From Hoskinsella mucinilytica (GTDB taxonomy: Bacteria > Bacillota_I > Bacilli_A > Erysipelotrichales > Erysipelotrichaceae), in the NCBI RefSeq assembly GCF_045223415.1, contig NZ_JBEQZJ010000030.1:1-51620 (forward strand): a stretch of DNA of 51,620 bases. Reading direction: 5' to 3'. Below, one piece after another: positions 42,709 to 51,521 of the stretch (position 1 is its first letter; each line of letters starts with the position of its first letter). The position numbers and the translations under genes are program-made. The notes below the pieces were generated by a model. The model did not search any database and was not told where the DNA came from. It worked only from the letters and a program-made list of their open reading frames with translations.

Positions 42709-43779
42709 CTATTTTTTAACTTCTAATGTCCAATGGAAGGTGTCTTCCAAATCACCCCATTGAATGCCAGTCAAAGTATCATATAACTTTTGAGTTAATG
42801 CTCCTGTTTTGAAATCATTGATGGTTACGATATCACCTTTGTAATTTAATTCGCCAACCGGTGAGATAACTGCGGCAGTTCCTGTACCGAATGCTTCCTC
42901 TAATCTTCCATCCTTACCTGCTTGCATTAATTCATCTATTGCAAGATGACGTTCTTCCACTTCATATCCCCATTCCTTCAACAAGTGGATGATGGAATCT
43001 CTAGTAACACCTGGAAGTACCGTACCATCACATGGTGCGGTAATGATCTTACCATCGATCTTAAACATAACATTCATGGTACCAACTTCTTCCACATACT
43101 TACGTTCAACACCATCTAACCATAATACCTGTGTATAACCAAGCTTTTCTGCTTTGACCTGAGCTGCAATGCTTGCGGCATAATTACCACCACACTTGGT
43201 AAACCCTGTACCACCTTTGGTTGCACGAACAAATTCATCTTCAACATAGATTTTTACAGGATTGACACCTTCAGGATAATACGCACCAACCGGTGATAAA
43301 ATAACCATGAATTTATATGCACTACTTGGATGTACCCCTACAGCTGCTTCTGTCGCAAACATAAAAGGACGAATATATAAGGAAGTCCCTTCTGCGGTAG
43401 GAATCCAATCTGATTCATAAGCTACCAATTTTTCAATGGCTTCTACAAACATATCTTCTGGTACAACTTCCATGCACAAACGACGATTGCTGTTCGCAAA
43501 TCTTCTTGCATTCATCTCTGGACGGAACAATAAAATTCTACCGTCCTTTGTTTTATAAGCCTTCAATCCTTCAAAAGTCTCTTGTGCATAATGTAGCACA
43601 AGCGTTGCAGGGTCCATGCAGATTGGTCCATATGGCTCTATTTTAGCGTTGTGCCATCCTTTTTCAGTTGTCCAATCCATGGTAAACATATAATCCGTAA
43701 AATGTTTTCCAAAACCTAAGGATTGATCCCAGGCTGGTTTTTCTTTTAACGTTTTCGCTTTTACATATTCGATTTCCAT
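42709..43779 (-). CDS. ilvE: Branched-chain amino acid aminotransferase
   Basis: Fold-type IV PLP enzyme of 356 residues (IlvE type II, BCAT). The segments MEVVPEDMF and YIRPFMFATEAAVGVHPS are present. The PLP lysine lies in GFTKCGGNYAAS (about residue 203), and VEEVGTMNVMF with EAFGTGTAAVISPVG form the cofactor/substrate pocket. It interconverts Leu, Ile, Val and their keto acids. A single gene with TTGACT-17-TAGTCT promoter; no T-box or leader attenuator was seen. Confidence 0.95.
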   Translation of the reverse strand: MEIEYVKAKTLKEKPAWDQSLGFGKHFTDYMFTMDWTTEKGWHNAKIEPYGPICMDPATLVLHYAQETFEGLKAYKTKDGRILLFRPEMNARRFANSNRRLCMEVVPEDMFVEAIEKLVAYESDWIPTAEGTSLYIRPFMFATEAAVGVHPSSAYKFMVILSPVGAYYPEGVNPVKIYVEDEFVRATKGGTGFTKCGGNYAASIAAQVKAEKLGYTQVLWLDGVERKYVEEVGTMNVMFKIDGKIITAPCDGTVLPGVTRDSIIHLLKEWGYEVEERHLAIDELMQAGKDGRLEEAFGTGTAAVISPVGELNYKGDIVTINDFKTGALTQKLYDTLTGIQWGDLEDTFHWTLEVKK

Positions 43780-43813
43780 AACTACACTCTCCCTTTTTTA
43801 CTATGTGTTTTTA

Positions 43814-43842
43814 AGACTACACCTATTTGATTTATAAGTCAA
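43814..43842 (-). promoter_or_regulatory. Promoter of ilvE
   Basis: On the minus strand TTGACT, a 17-bp spacer, then TAGTCT. The AT-rich 150 nt beyond it, up to 43993, shows nothing else recognisable. Confidence 0.65.
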
Positions 43843-43993
43843 TATAGTTTCATTCATTTTCAGTAAATTTTCACAGCCATTCCCTATCTCAACTGTCTTT
43901 GATGAAGCGTTTTCATCCAAATATATCCATTTTTACTTGTTTTATTTACAAATGAAACAAATTACATTATTTTCATATTTTTTCAATAATTGG

Positions 43994-44022
43994 TTGACAT
44001 CATAAAAAACAAGGTGTAAGAT
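43994..44022 (+). promoter_or_regulatory. Promoter of the cstA T-box transcript
   Basis: Perfect TTGACA, a 17-bp spacer, then TAAGAT, just ahead of the T-box leader. Confidence 0.7.
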
Positions 44023-44028
44023 AATGGG

Positions 44029-44315
44029 CGAACAAGGATAAATGCGATGAGCAAGACCTATTGTTTTGGAGATTCTCCTCACAGAGAGTTTACATCAATG
44101 CTGAAAGTAAACAGGAAGAAACCAAAGCATCTCACTTGTAAGCAGTAAACAGAACATAGTGGAACACTATTAGTAAGGGATACCGTACTTTCCACGTTAC
44201 AGGAAAGCATATTATTTTTTGATATGGCTAAGGGGCATGATATGCAATCTAAGTGGTACCACGTAAACATCGAAAGGTTTTCGTCTTAGAGTTTCTAGGA
44301 AGGAAACCTTTTTAT
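44029..44315 (+). promoter_or_regulatory. T-box leader of cstA, probably serine-specific
   Basis: Stem I shows ACAGAGAG with a distal TTTAC...GTAAAC hairpin (TGCTGAAA loop). The GAGAT/ATCTC helix (44069-44073 with 44129-44133) places codon AGC (44126-44128) at the specifier position, preceded by CCAA and followed by a purine. This aligns with the Met and Val leaders of the window. The T-box motif is AAGTGGTACCACG (44251-44263) and the terminator AAAGGTTT / AAACCTTT lies at 44273-44311 with a T run. The T-box is certain; the Ser reading is a best fit. Confidence 0.85.
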
Positions 44316-44346
44316 TTATTCTTGTAAGGAAAGAGAGGAAATTTGT

Positions 44347-46089
44347 ATGAGTGGATTATTGATTTTAGGAATCGCAATCTTGGTGTTGACAAGCGCTTAT
44401 TTATTATATGGTCGCTTTCTTGCCAAAACATGGGGCATTGATCCAAAGGCAAAAACACCTGCCTATGAAAAAGAAGACGGAGTAGATTTTGTGCCAAGTC
44501 ATAAATGGGAAGTATTTGCACATCAATTTTCAAGTATCGCTGGAGCAGGACCGGTCACCGGACCCGTTATGGCAATGATGTTTGGATGGCTACCTGCTTT
44601 TTTATGGGTACTGTTAGGTGGCATCTTTTTTGGAGCCGTACAAGATTTTGGCGCATTATACGCTTCGGTGAAAAGCCATGGAAAATCCATGGGTGGTATT
44701 ATAGAACAATATATCGGCAAAGCAGGCAAGAAACTGTTCTTCTTATTTTGTTGGCTCTTTACCTTATTGGTCATTGCGGCTTTCGCAGATATGGTTGCGG
44801 GAACTTTTCAAGGTTTCAATGCTGAAGGGGCTAAGCTACAACCGAATGCAGCAGCCGCATCGATTTCTATGCTCTATATCTTCGTGGCAATTGCTTTTGG
44901 TATCTTCTTAAGAAAGACGAACATCCGTGGTTGGAAACAAGCAATGATTGGCATTGTATTGATCATCGCCATGTTAGCTGGTGGAATCGCATTTCCATTA
45001 TATTTTAGTAAACATGTATGGATCTATGTGGTATTCGTTTATATCTTTTTTGCCAGTGTCACACCGATGTGGCTATTAAAACAACCAAGAGATTATCTGA
45101 CTACCTTTTTATTTATTGCGATGATTGCTGGGGCAGTGATTGGTGTATTGGTTAGTAATCCTAGTGTGAGTACACCTGCCTTTACAGGATTTGTGGCAGC
45201 CAATGGATCTTATATGTTTCCTACCCTATTCATTACCATAGCATGTGGTGCTGTTTCCGGATTTCACTCTTTGGTATCCAGTGAGACCAGCTCTAAGCAG
45301 ATTGAAAATGAAAAAGATATGCTACAGGTAGGATATGGTTCCATGCTATTAGAATCATTGTTAGCTGTATTGGTCATTGTCGTAGTAGGATCGCTTGCTG
45401 CTATGGCTTCCAATGGAACTCTAGATGCAGGACTTGCCAATATTGCACTTGCGGATAACGCCACACCATTTACAAAATTTTCCGTTGGCGTTACTGGATT
45501 GTTAAGTCGCTTTGGATTACCACAAGAAGTCGGTATGTGTATCATGACGATGTTTGTTTCCGCATTGGCACTTACTTCACTTGACGCTGTTGCACGTATC
45601 GGTAGAATGTCTTTTCAGGAATTTTTCGAAGTAGAAGATGGCGAAAAACAAAATAAGCTTGTCCTATTTGCGACAAATAAATATGTAGCGACGCTCATCA
45701 CTTTAGCAGGTGGTTATCTATTATCTCTAGGAGGTTATAACAATATTTGGCCATTATTCGGTAGTGCCAATCAGCTATTAGGTGCCATGGTCTTAGTTTC
45801 TTTATCTGTTTTCTTAAAAGTGACCGGTCGTAAAGGATGGATGCTATATATCCCAATGACATTGATGCTGATCTGTACCATGACATCTCTTGGATTATCC
45901 ATTTATCAAATTTGTATGAAACTGTTTGTTCAAGGTGGATTTGTACTGATGATAGATGGTCTTCAATTAGTCTTTGCGATACTTTTGGTAGCTCTTGGCT
46001 TAATGATCACCTTCTGTTCAGGGAAAAAGCTTTTTGATGAGGAGGAAGCCTCAAAACCAGTTCAGGATAGGTTGGTAAAACAATCCTAA
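44347..46089 (+). CDS. cstA: CstA family carbon-starvation transporter
   Basis: Polytopic membrane protein of 580 residues with about 16 helices. It has CstA hallmarks near the N terminus: VPSHKWEVFAHQFSSIAGAGPVTGP (seen as FAHQFSSIAGAGPV), FFGAVQDFGALYAS, and later CGAVSGFHSLVSSETSSKQ. FGSANQLLGAMVL lies near the end. E. coli CstA and BtsT carry pyruvate and peptides. Placement behind an apparently serine-responsive T-box suggests an amino-acid or peptide substrate here. AGAGAGG precedes the ATG. Confidence 0.92.
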   Translation: MSGLLILGIAILVLTSAYLLYGRFLAKTWGIDPKAKTPAYEKEDGVDFVPSHKWEVFAHQFSSIAGAGPVTGPVMAMMFGWLPAFLWVLLGGIFFGAVQDFGALYASVKSHGKSMGGIIEQYIGKAGKKLFFLFCWLFTLLVIAAFADMVAGTFQGFNAEGAKLQPNAAAASISMLYIFVAIAFGIFLRKTNIRGWKQAMIGIVLIIAMLAGGIAFPLYFSKHVWIYVVFVYIFFASVTPMWLLKQPRDYLTTFLFIAMIAGAVIGVLVSNPSVSTPAFTGFVAANGSYMFPTLFITIACGAVSGFHSLVSSETSSKQIENEKDMLQVGYGSMLLESLLAVLVIVVVGSLAAMASNGTLDAGLANIALADNATPFTKFSVGVTGLLSRFGLPQEVGMCIMTMFVSALALTSLDAVARIGRMSFQEFFEVEDGEKQNKLVLFATNKYVATLITLAGGYLLSLGGYNNIWPLFGSANQLLGAMVLVSLSVFLKVTGRKGWMLYIPMTLMLICTMTSLGLSIYQICMKLFVQGGFVLMIDGLQLVFAILLVALGLMITFCSGKKLFDEEEASKPVQDRLVKQS

Positions 46090-46100
46090 TCAACCATGTT

Positions 46101-46142
46101 AAGGACATATGCCCATGTTTCCATGTGTATGTGTCTTTTTTT
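46101..46142 (+). terminator. Terminator of cstA
   Basis: Imperfect stem from AGGACATATGCCCATG to CATGTGTATGTGTCT with a short loop, followed by seven T. Confidence 0.65.
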
Positions 46143-46247
46143 CTCTTATTTTCATAGAATACAAAATTTACCTATCCAGTTCGTACGCAAAAAAAGAGGA
46201 AAATCCGCATATCCCATGCTACAATAAGTTGGTCAAGGAGGAATCCT

Positions 46248-47105
46248 ATGGAATGGAATGAAAAACTGCAAAAGATCATCGATTATGTAGAGCATCATCT
46301 TCAACGTACAGAAGAGTCAATCAATCAACAAGAAATCACTAAGATAGCCGGTTGTTCTTATTCCTTTTTTCTGAAAGTATTTTCTTATATGAATGGCATC
46401 ACCTTTGCTGAATATATTCGATATCGTAAAATGACACTCGCAGGATATGATTTAAAAAGTACACAGTTAAAAGTGATTGAGATCAGCTATAAATATGGAT
46501 ATGAATCCCCGACCTCATTTACAAAGGCCTTTCAACAATTTCATGGTGTTACTTGTAAAGAAGCTCGAGAACAGGATACCAAGCTTCGGGTTTATCCTAA
46601 AATGCAACTTTACCAAAACCAAAGTTACGCATGGAAACTAGTAAAAAAGCCTGAACTTCGATTGGTTGGCATAACAACAAAAATTTCTTATCAAGATCAC
46701 CAACAAGCACGTTTGATTCCTGCTTTTTGGAATGAATGTCAAAAGAATGGTTCCTATGCTAAGCTCATCGCTTTAGATAAAGGCAACCCTGCTGGTATCT
46801 ATGCAATCTTTCAAGAATTTAATCAAGAGGAACAAACACAAAGTTATGCGCTCATGGTTGCGACTTCAAAAGACATCCCTGATGGTTTCCAAGAATACAT
46901 CCTTCCAGCTTCTACTTGGGCGATATTTGATTGTTATGGACCACAGCCTAACGCCATTCAACATGGTTGGCGCTATCTTCAAGAAGAGTGGCTTTTACAA
47001 TATCCATTTCAACACGCTCCCTATCCTGAATTAGAATGGTATAGTGATGGTAATTCCTATGACTTAGACTATCTTTCCCAAATATGGATACCCATTATCA
47101 AATAA
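46248..47105 (+). CDS. AraC-family regulator with GyrI-like ligand-binding domain
   Basis: Regulator of 285 residues. The N-terminal AraC-type double HTH spans about residues 8-107, with IAGCSYSFFLKVFSYMNG and ISYKYGYESPTSFTKAFQQFHG (seen as IAGCSYSFFLKVF and YGYESPTSFTKAF). The C-terminal domain (about 125-285) is a GyrI/Rob-like effector-binding fold, ending in a segment with PYPELEWYSDG. Such proteins bind small hydrophobic or cationic drugs. AAGGAGG fixes the start. It is followed after 12 nt by a small Cys-containing protein. Confidence 0.9.
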   Translation: MEWNEKLQKIIDYVEHHLQRTEESINQQEITKIAGCSYSFFLKVFSYMNGITFAEYIRYRKMTLAGYDLKSTQLKVIEISYKYGYESPTSFTKAFQQFHGVTCKEAREQDTKLRVYPKMQLYQNQSYAWKLVKKPELRLVGITTKISYQDHQQARLIPAFWNECQKNGSYAKLIALDKGNPAGIYAIFQEFNQEEQTQSYALMVATSKDIPDGFQEYILPASTWAIFDCYGPQPNAIQHGWRYLQEEWLLQYPFQHAPYPELEWYSDGNSYDLDYLSQIWIPIIK

Positions 47106-47117
47106 AAGGAGAACATT

Positions 47118-47591
47118 ATGAATCAATTATCATTTGAAGATTTTTTAGAAACCGTACCAAATAAAGATGTAGCTTTTGTTACATCCTTACATGAAGAGCT
47201 AATGAAACAAGGTTGTACTTACGAATGTAAACTAGCCAAAAGTGGTTATACCTTAACATATTACACCCCAACCTGTCATCGAGCACTTGCGACCTATATC
47301 TTTCGTAAAACTGGTATGAAGCTTCGTATGTATCCACAACATCTTCATCAATATGAAGCCTACCTAGATGATCTACCAGATAAGATGAAAAAGGAAATCA
47401 AAAAAGCCTCAGTTTGTAAACGTTTGATAGACCCATCTACCTGTAATCAAAAATGTGTCATGGGTTATGATTTTTATATGGATCAAGAACATTATCAAAA
47501 ATGTCGTTACATGGCATTTCAACCAAACCTATCCGAAGAAAACGATCCATATATTATGATGATATTAAAAAAGGAACTTTCTTGTAGATAA
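47118..47591 (+). CDS. Uncharacterised Cys-rich protein linked to AraC/GyrI regulators
   Basis: Protein of 157 residues without signal peptide or membrane helix. The first half is a mixed alpha/beta region with YECKLAKSGYTLTYYTP and FRKTGMKLRMYPQHLHQY. The second half carries KKASVCKRL, CNQKCVMGYDFYMD and YQKCRYMAF, with four closely placed cysteines that could bind a metal. I recognise the family as one that often follows AraC regulators in Firmicutes, but it has no assigned function. AAAGGAG lies before the ATG; co-transcribed with the regulator. Confidence 0.72.
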   Translation: MNQLSFEDFLETVPNKDVAFVTSLHEELMKQGCTYECKLAKSGYTLTYYTPTCHRALATYIFRKTGMKLRMYPQHLHQYEAYLDDLPDKMKKEIKKASVCKRLIDPSTCNQKCVMGYDFYMDQEHYQKCRYMAFQPNLSEENDPYIMMILKKELSCR

Positions 47592-47676
47592 ACGAAAGCA
47601 ATCAACCTTTGTTTAGTGGTTCATCAAGCATAGAACATCAGTATGCAAAGCGTATGAACATGTAAATTAGTTCATT

Positions 47677-47716
47677 AAAAAATGGTACGATTGGATGCGT
47701 GATCGTACCATTTATT
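47677..47716. terminator. Bidirectional terminator between 47118-47591 and the DUF3781 gene
   Basis: Perfect 12-bp stem AAATGGTACGAT / ATCGTACCATTT with a 10-nt loop, between convergent genes. It overlaps the DUF3781 stop. Confidence 0.75.
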
Positions 47717-47963
47717 TCTTTATTTTATGTGCAGTGATGATGGTATCGCTATGGGCATTGATCGTAATAACACTATCTTTTGTGTAAACATACCAATTTT
47801 TGCCTTTTCTTGATACGCTACTTTGTTCATCTATGATCTGTCTTTGACACCATGCTACCACATCCTCCTGTAGCTTTAAATTGCGTTCTATGCGTTGAAT
47901 CCCCAATTGTGTTGTATGCAACTTAGTGATATGAGAGTATAATTCTGACTTATCTTTATCCAT
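47712..47963 (-). CDS. DUF3781 family small protein
   Basis: Protein of 83 residues. The N terminus LYSHITKLHTTQLGIQRIERNL is a helix pair with the DUF3781 pattern, and the C-terminal half is two beta strands, GKNWYVYTKDSVITINAHSDTIITAHK (seen as GKNWYVYT and ITINAHSDTIITAHKI). The family is small, cytoplasmic and uncharacterised. AAAGGATCAGG lies before the ATG. Confidence 0.75.
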   Translation of the reverse strand: MDKDKSELYSHITKLHTTQLGIQRIERNLKLQEDVVAWCQRQIIDEQSSVSRKGKNWYVYTKDSVITINAHSDTIITAHKIKK

Positions 47964-48024
47964 TGACCTGATCCTTTCATCTCTGATGCAACGTATACAA
48001 AATTTAGTTCATATAAACTATAGG

Positions 48025-48055
48025 AAAGGAAGATATCCGATCAACATCTTCCTTT
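48025..48055 (-). terminator. Probable terminator of the valS operon
   Basis: 10-bp inverted repeat AAAGGAAGAT / ATCTTCCTTT with an 11-nt loop. The minus-strand tail (TTTCCTATAG) is only weakly T-rich. Confidence 0.5.
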
Positions 48056-48060
48056 TTTCT

Positions 48061-50682
48061 TTAAGCTTTTTTCTTCATTTCTTCAAGTTGTTTTTCAACG
48101 ATCGTATATTGAGAACGATAGCCTTCTAGCTTTTCCTTCTCTGCATGAACCTTTGCCTCAGGTGCTTTATTGACGAAGTTCGGATTACTTAACATACCTT
48201 CACCACGCTTGATTTCACCGGACAAGTGTTTTAATTGTTTACTTAACTTTTCGATTTCTTCTTGAACATTGATGATACTTGCCAACGGTACTGATAAGGT
48301 ACCATTCAGAATAGGACGAATGACCATTTCCTCTTTGCTTTCCTCATTGATCCAAGATGCATGGCACATCTTCTGAAGGATCGCATTGATCTTTTCATCA
48401 GATGCTACTAAGGTTTCTTTTTCATCTTTGATGATAACATCAATATCCATACTTGGTTTCAAGTTATAGTCAACCTTAATTGCACGAACTGCTTCAATCA
48501 TCGTAATCAATTGGCGAACAGAAGCCATTTCCTTTTCATTCATCGTGATATCCACTGTTTTTGGCCAAACTTCTTGATTGATGCTGTCCATTGCATGTGG
48601 CATGCTCAAATAAATTTCTTCTGTGACAAATGGCATAAATGGCTCTAACATACGGATGATACCACTCAATACAGTAATCAATGTAGATTTTGCCGCTGTT
48701 ACTGCTTTGATATCATCGCTTTGTAATCCAGCCTTTGACAATTCAATATACCAACTACAAAAATCATCCCAGATAAAGCTATATAATTCATTACCAACCA
48801 ATGCAAATTCATACTTATCCATATTGGTGCTAACATTTTCCAATACTTCATTGAATCTGGTAAGGATCCATTTATCAATAATACCAACGTTGCTTAAATC
48901 AATCTCTTCCAGTTTCATATCTTTGATTTGCATCAAAGTAAAACGACTTGCATTCCAAATCTTATTGATAAAATTCCAACTTGCTTCTACTTTTGTATCA
49001 ATAAAACGCAAATCTTGACCCGGCGTTGAATTTGTCGTTAAGAAGAAACGTAAAGCATCAACACCATATTGCTCGATGACATCCATTGGATCAATTCCAT
49101 TACCTAAAGACTTTGACATCTTACGTCCTTGGGAATCACGTACCAACCCATGAATCAAAACATCTTTAAATGGACGCTTCTTCATACAATATCTCGTTTG
49201 GAATGCCATACGTGCTACCCAGAAGAAGATGATATCATAACCTGTTACCAATAGATCATTTGGGAAATAACGGTTAAGATCATCGGTTTCATTTGGCCAG
49301 CCAAGCGTTGAAAATGGCCATAATGCACTAGAGAACCATGTATCTAAGACATCCTCATCCTGTACCCACTGTTCGATATCCTTTGGATCTTCCATCCCAA
49401 CATAGATTTCACCGGTTTCCTTGTGATACCACGCAGGAATACGATGTCCCCACCATAATTGTCGTGAAATACACCAATCCTCAATGTTTTCCAACCATTG
49501 ATGGAACGTTTTTTCAAAACGTGCAGGATAGAAATGAATTTTTTCTTCCTCTATTTCTTGATGTTTTAAAACATCCTCAGCAAGAGGTTTCATTTTCACG
49601 AACCATTGTTTAGATAAATATGGCTCTACAATGACACCGGTACGCTCCGAATGACCAACTTGATGCATATGTGTTTCGATATGATCAACAACACCAGCTT
49701 GTTCAAAATCTTTCACCAATGCTTTACGACACTCAAAGCGATCCATTCCTGCATAACGATGTGCCATCTCATTCATCGTACCATCAGGGTTCATACAAAT
49801 TGGCATAGGCAAACCATATTTTTTCGCCAATGCAAAGTCATTTGGATCGTGTGCAGGGGTACATTTCATAACAGCAGTACCAAAAGACATATCAATATAG
49901 TCATCTGCCATGATTGGAAGCTTTTCTCCATTGGCTGGATTTATGACATGCATTCCAACGATTCCCTGATAACGTTCATCATCTGGATGAACAAAAATAG
50001 CCTGATCCGCAAACATGGTTTCTGGACGTGTTGTCGCAATGACAAGGTTTTCACCGTTTTCTACAATTTTATAATTAAAGTAGTACATGGCTCCTTCGAT
50101 TTCTTTATGAATAACTTCTATATTAGATAACGCAGTTTTTGCTTCAGGATCCCAATTGATGATACGTTCTCCCTGATAGATCAACCCATCCTCGTACAAA
50201 TCTACAAATACCTTTCGAACAGCAGCACTTAATCCATCATCTAAGGTGAAGCGTTCTCTTGTATAGTCTAAAGAAAGTCCCATTTTTGACCATTGTGTAC
50301 GAATGGTAGAAGCATATTCTTCTTTCCATTCCCATGCACGATCTAAAAATTTCTCACGTCCGATATCATAACGTGAAATACCTTCTTTTTTTAAGCGCTC
50401 ATCTACTTTCGCCTGGGTGGCAATACCAGCATGATCCATGCCAGGAAGCCATAACATATCATAGCCTTGCATACGTTTATAACGTGCTACAATATCTTGT
50501 AGAGTTGTATCCCATGCATGTCCTAAATGAAGCTTTCCTGTTACATTAGGTGGTGGAATTACGATACAGTATGGGTCCTTGCTTTTATCCCCTGCAGTAA
50601 AATATCCTTGTTCGATCCATGTTTTATAATGTTCTTGTTCTACCTTCAAATGATCATATTTTGTATCCATTTCTTTTTTCAT
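48061..50682 (-). CDS. valS: Valine--tRNA ligase
   Basis: Class Ia synthetase of 873 residues. The HIGH-type motif is PPPNVTGKLHLGHAWD (about residue 45), the editing CP1 domain has TTRPETMFADQAI, and KMSKS is GRKMSKSLGNG. The anticodon-binding domain follows, and a C-terminal coiled coil (last 70 residues) clamps the tRNA. It charges tRNA-Val and edits Thr-tRNA-Val. The ATG at 50682 overlaps the GNAT stop (ATGA) and follows GAAAGGAG. It is controlled by the Val T-box ahead of the GNAT gene. Confidence 0.97.
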   Translation of the reverse strand: MKKEMDTKYDHLKVEQEHYKTWIEQGYFTAGDKSKDPYCIVIPPPNVTGKLHLGHAWDTTLQDIVARYKRMQGYDMLWLPGMDHAGIATQAKVDERLKKEGISRYDIGREKFLDRAWEWKEEYASTIRTQWSKMGLSLDYTRERFTLDDGLSAAVRKVFVDLYEDGLIYQGERIINWDPEAKTALSNIEVIHKEIEGAMYYFNYKIVENGENLVIATTRPETMFADQAIFVHPDDERYQGIVGMHVINPANGEKLPIMADDYIDMSFGTAVMKCTPAHDPNDFALAKKYGLPMPICMNPDGTMNEMAHRYAGMDRFECRKALVKDFEQAGVVDHIETHMHQVGHSERTGVIVEPYLSKQWFVKMKPLAEDVLKHQEIEEEKIHFYPARFEKTFHQWLENIEDWCISRQLWWGHRIPAWYHKETGEIYVGMEDPKDIEQWVQDEDVLDTWFSSALWPFSTLGWPNETDDLNRYFPNDLLVTGYDIIFFWVARMAFQTRYCMKKRPFKDVLIHGLVRDSQGRKMSKSLGNGIDPMDVIEQYGVDALRFFLTTNSTPGQDLRFIDTKVEASWNFINKIWNASRFTLMQIKDMKLEEIDLSNVGIIDKWILTRFNEVLENVSTNMDKYEFALVGNELYSFIWDDFCSWYIELSKAGLQSDDIKAVTAAKSTLITVLSGIIRMLEPFMPFVTEEIYLSMPHAMDSINQEVWPKTVDITMNEKEMASVRQLITMIEAVRAIKVDYNLKPSMDIDVIIKDEKETLVASDEKINAILQKMCHASWINEESKEEMVIRPILNGTLSVPLASIINVQEEIEKLSKQLKHLSGEIKRGEGMLSNPNFVNKAPEAKVHAEKEKLEGYRSQYTIVEKQLEEMKKKA

Positions 50683-51242
50683 TTTTTCTTGACTCCTTTC
50701 ATCCAGTCTTCTTTTAATATCGCACATAGGATCATATCATGATACCTACCATCACTTAGCTTTGCGTATTGGCGCATGATGCCTTCTTTTTGAAAGCCAC
50801 ATGTCTTTAATACCTTACCACTTGCGATATTGTTGATTTCATAGCATGCTTCTATTCTTCTAAGCCCTATTCGTTCAAAGCCAGCATCAATTAAATGAGG
50901 CAATGCTTCTTTCATAATACCCTTGTTCCAATATGCGGGATGTAATACATAACCAATTTCTCCGATATCATCCTCTATCGTATGAATATTCAGATTACCG
51001 ATTACCTTCTCTTTCTCTTTCCATACGATAACCCATGTCTGTGGCACACAGCGTTTAAGATAGGGTAGAAAGTATTGGCGTATGGAAGCTAATGTCTGAT
51101 CTATCGTCTGATGAGGAGAAATCGTCAAATATTGCATCGCCCTGGGATCACTATAGTATGCAAATACATCACAAGCATCTCCTTCTTCTATAGGGCGAAG
51201 AAATAACCGTTTCGTTTCTATCTCCGGCATTTCTAATTTCAT
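50679..51242 (-). CDS. RimJ/RimL-like GNAT N-acetyltransferase, first gene of the valS operon
   Basis: GNAT protein of 187 residues of the RimJ/RimL group: ETKRLFLRPIEEGDACDVF (residues 8-26), DIGEIGYVLHPAYWNKGIMKEAL with the acetyl-CoA loop, and RRIEACYEINNIASGKVLKTCGFQKEG (seen as NIASGKVLKTCGF). Such enzymes acetylate ribosomal-protein N termini or small molecules; the substrate is unknown. It lies between the Val T-box and valS and overlaps valS by 4 nt, so its level follows uncharged tRNA-Val. GAAGGAGGGG gives a strong start. Confidence 0.88.
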   Translation of the reverse strand: MKLEMPEIETKRLFLRPIEEGDACDVFAYYSDPRAMQYLTISPHQTIDQTLASIRQYFLPYLKRCVPQTWVIVWKEKEKVIGNLNIHTIEDDIGEIGYVLHPAYWNKGIMKEALPHLIDAGFERIGLRRIEACYEINNIASGKVLKTCGFQKEGIMRQYAKLSDGRYHDMILCAILKEDWMKGVKKK

Positions 51243-51262
51243 ATAACTTTACCCCTCCTTCA

Positions 51263-51486
51263 TAAAAAAAACATCCTGTAAAGGACGTTGTCACGTGTTA
51301 CCACCTTAATTCACATATCAGGGATATGCCTCAAACACTTTAACGCAGCTACACGAATCTTCTTACTATCAGTTCAGAACATCTACTCCAAGACTACCTT
51401 CCATCTAGTTCATGCCATGTTCCACCAAATCATGTGCTCTCTATATTTCTCTTACAGATGTACTCCTTCTCTTCATCGTATTTACC
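51263..51486 (-). promoter_or_regulatory. T-box leader, valine-specific (GUA specifier)
   Basis: Minus-strand leader. Stem I has AGAGAG and a distal GGTGGAA loop. The specifier segment GGAAG-GTA-GTCTTGG has codon GUA at 51397-51395. The T-box motif is AATTAAGGTGGTAACACG (about 51311-51292). The terminator AACGTCC / GGATGTT with eight T lies at 51264-51289. The specifier matches the downstream valS, which supports the alignment. Confidence 0.95.
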
Positions 51487-51492
51487 CTTATT

Positions 51493-51521
51493 ATTATAAA
51501 CAAAAGCTTATGCATTTTCAA
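51493..51521 (-). promoter_or_regulatory. Promoter of the valS T-box transcript
   Basis: On the minus strand TTGAAA, a 17-bp spacer and a perfect TATAAT. Beyond it, 51522-51620 shows no recognisable gene. Confidence 0.8.
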
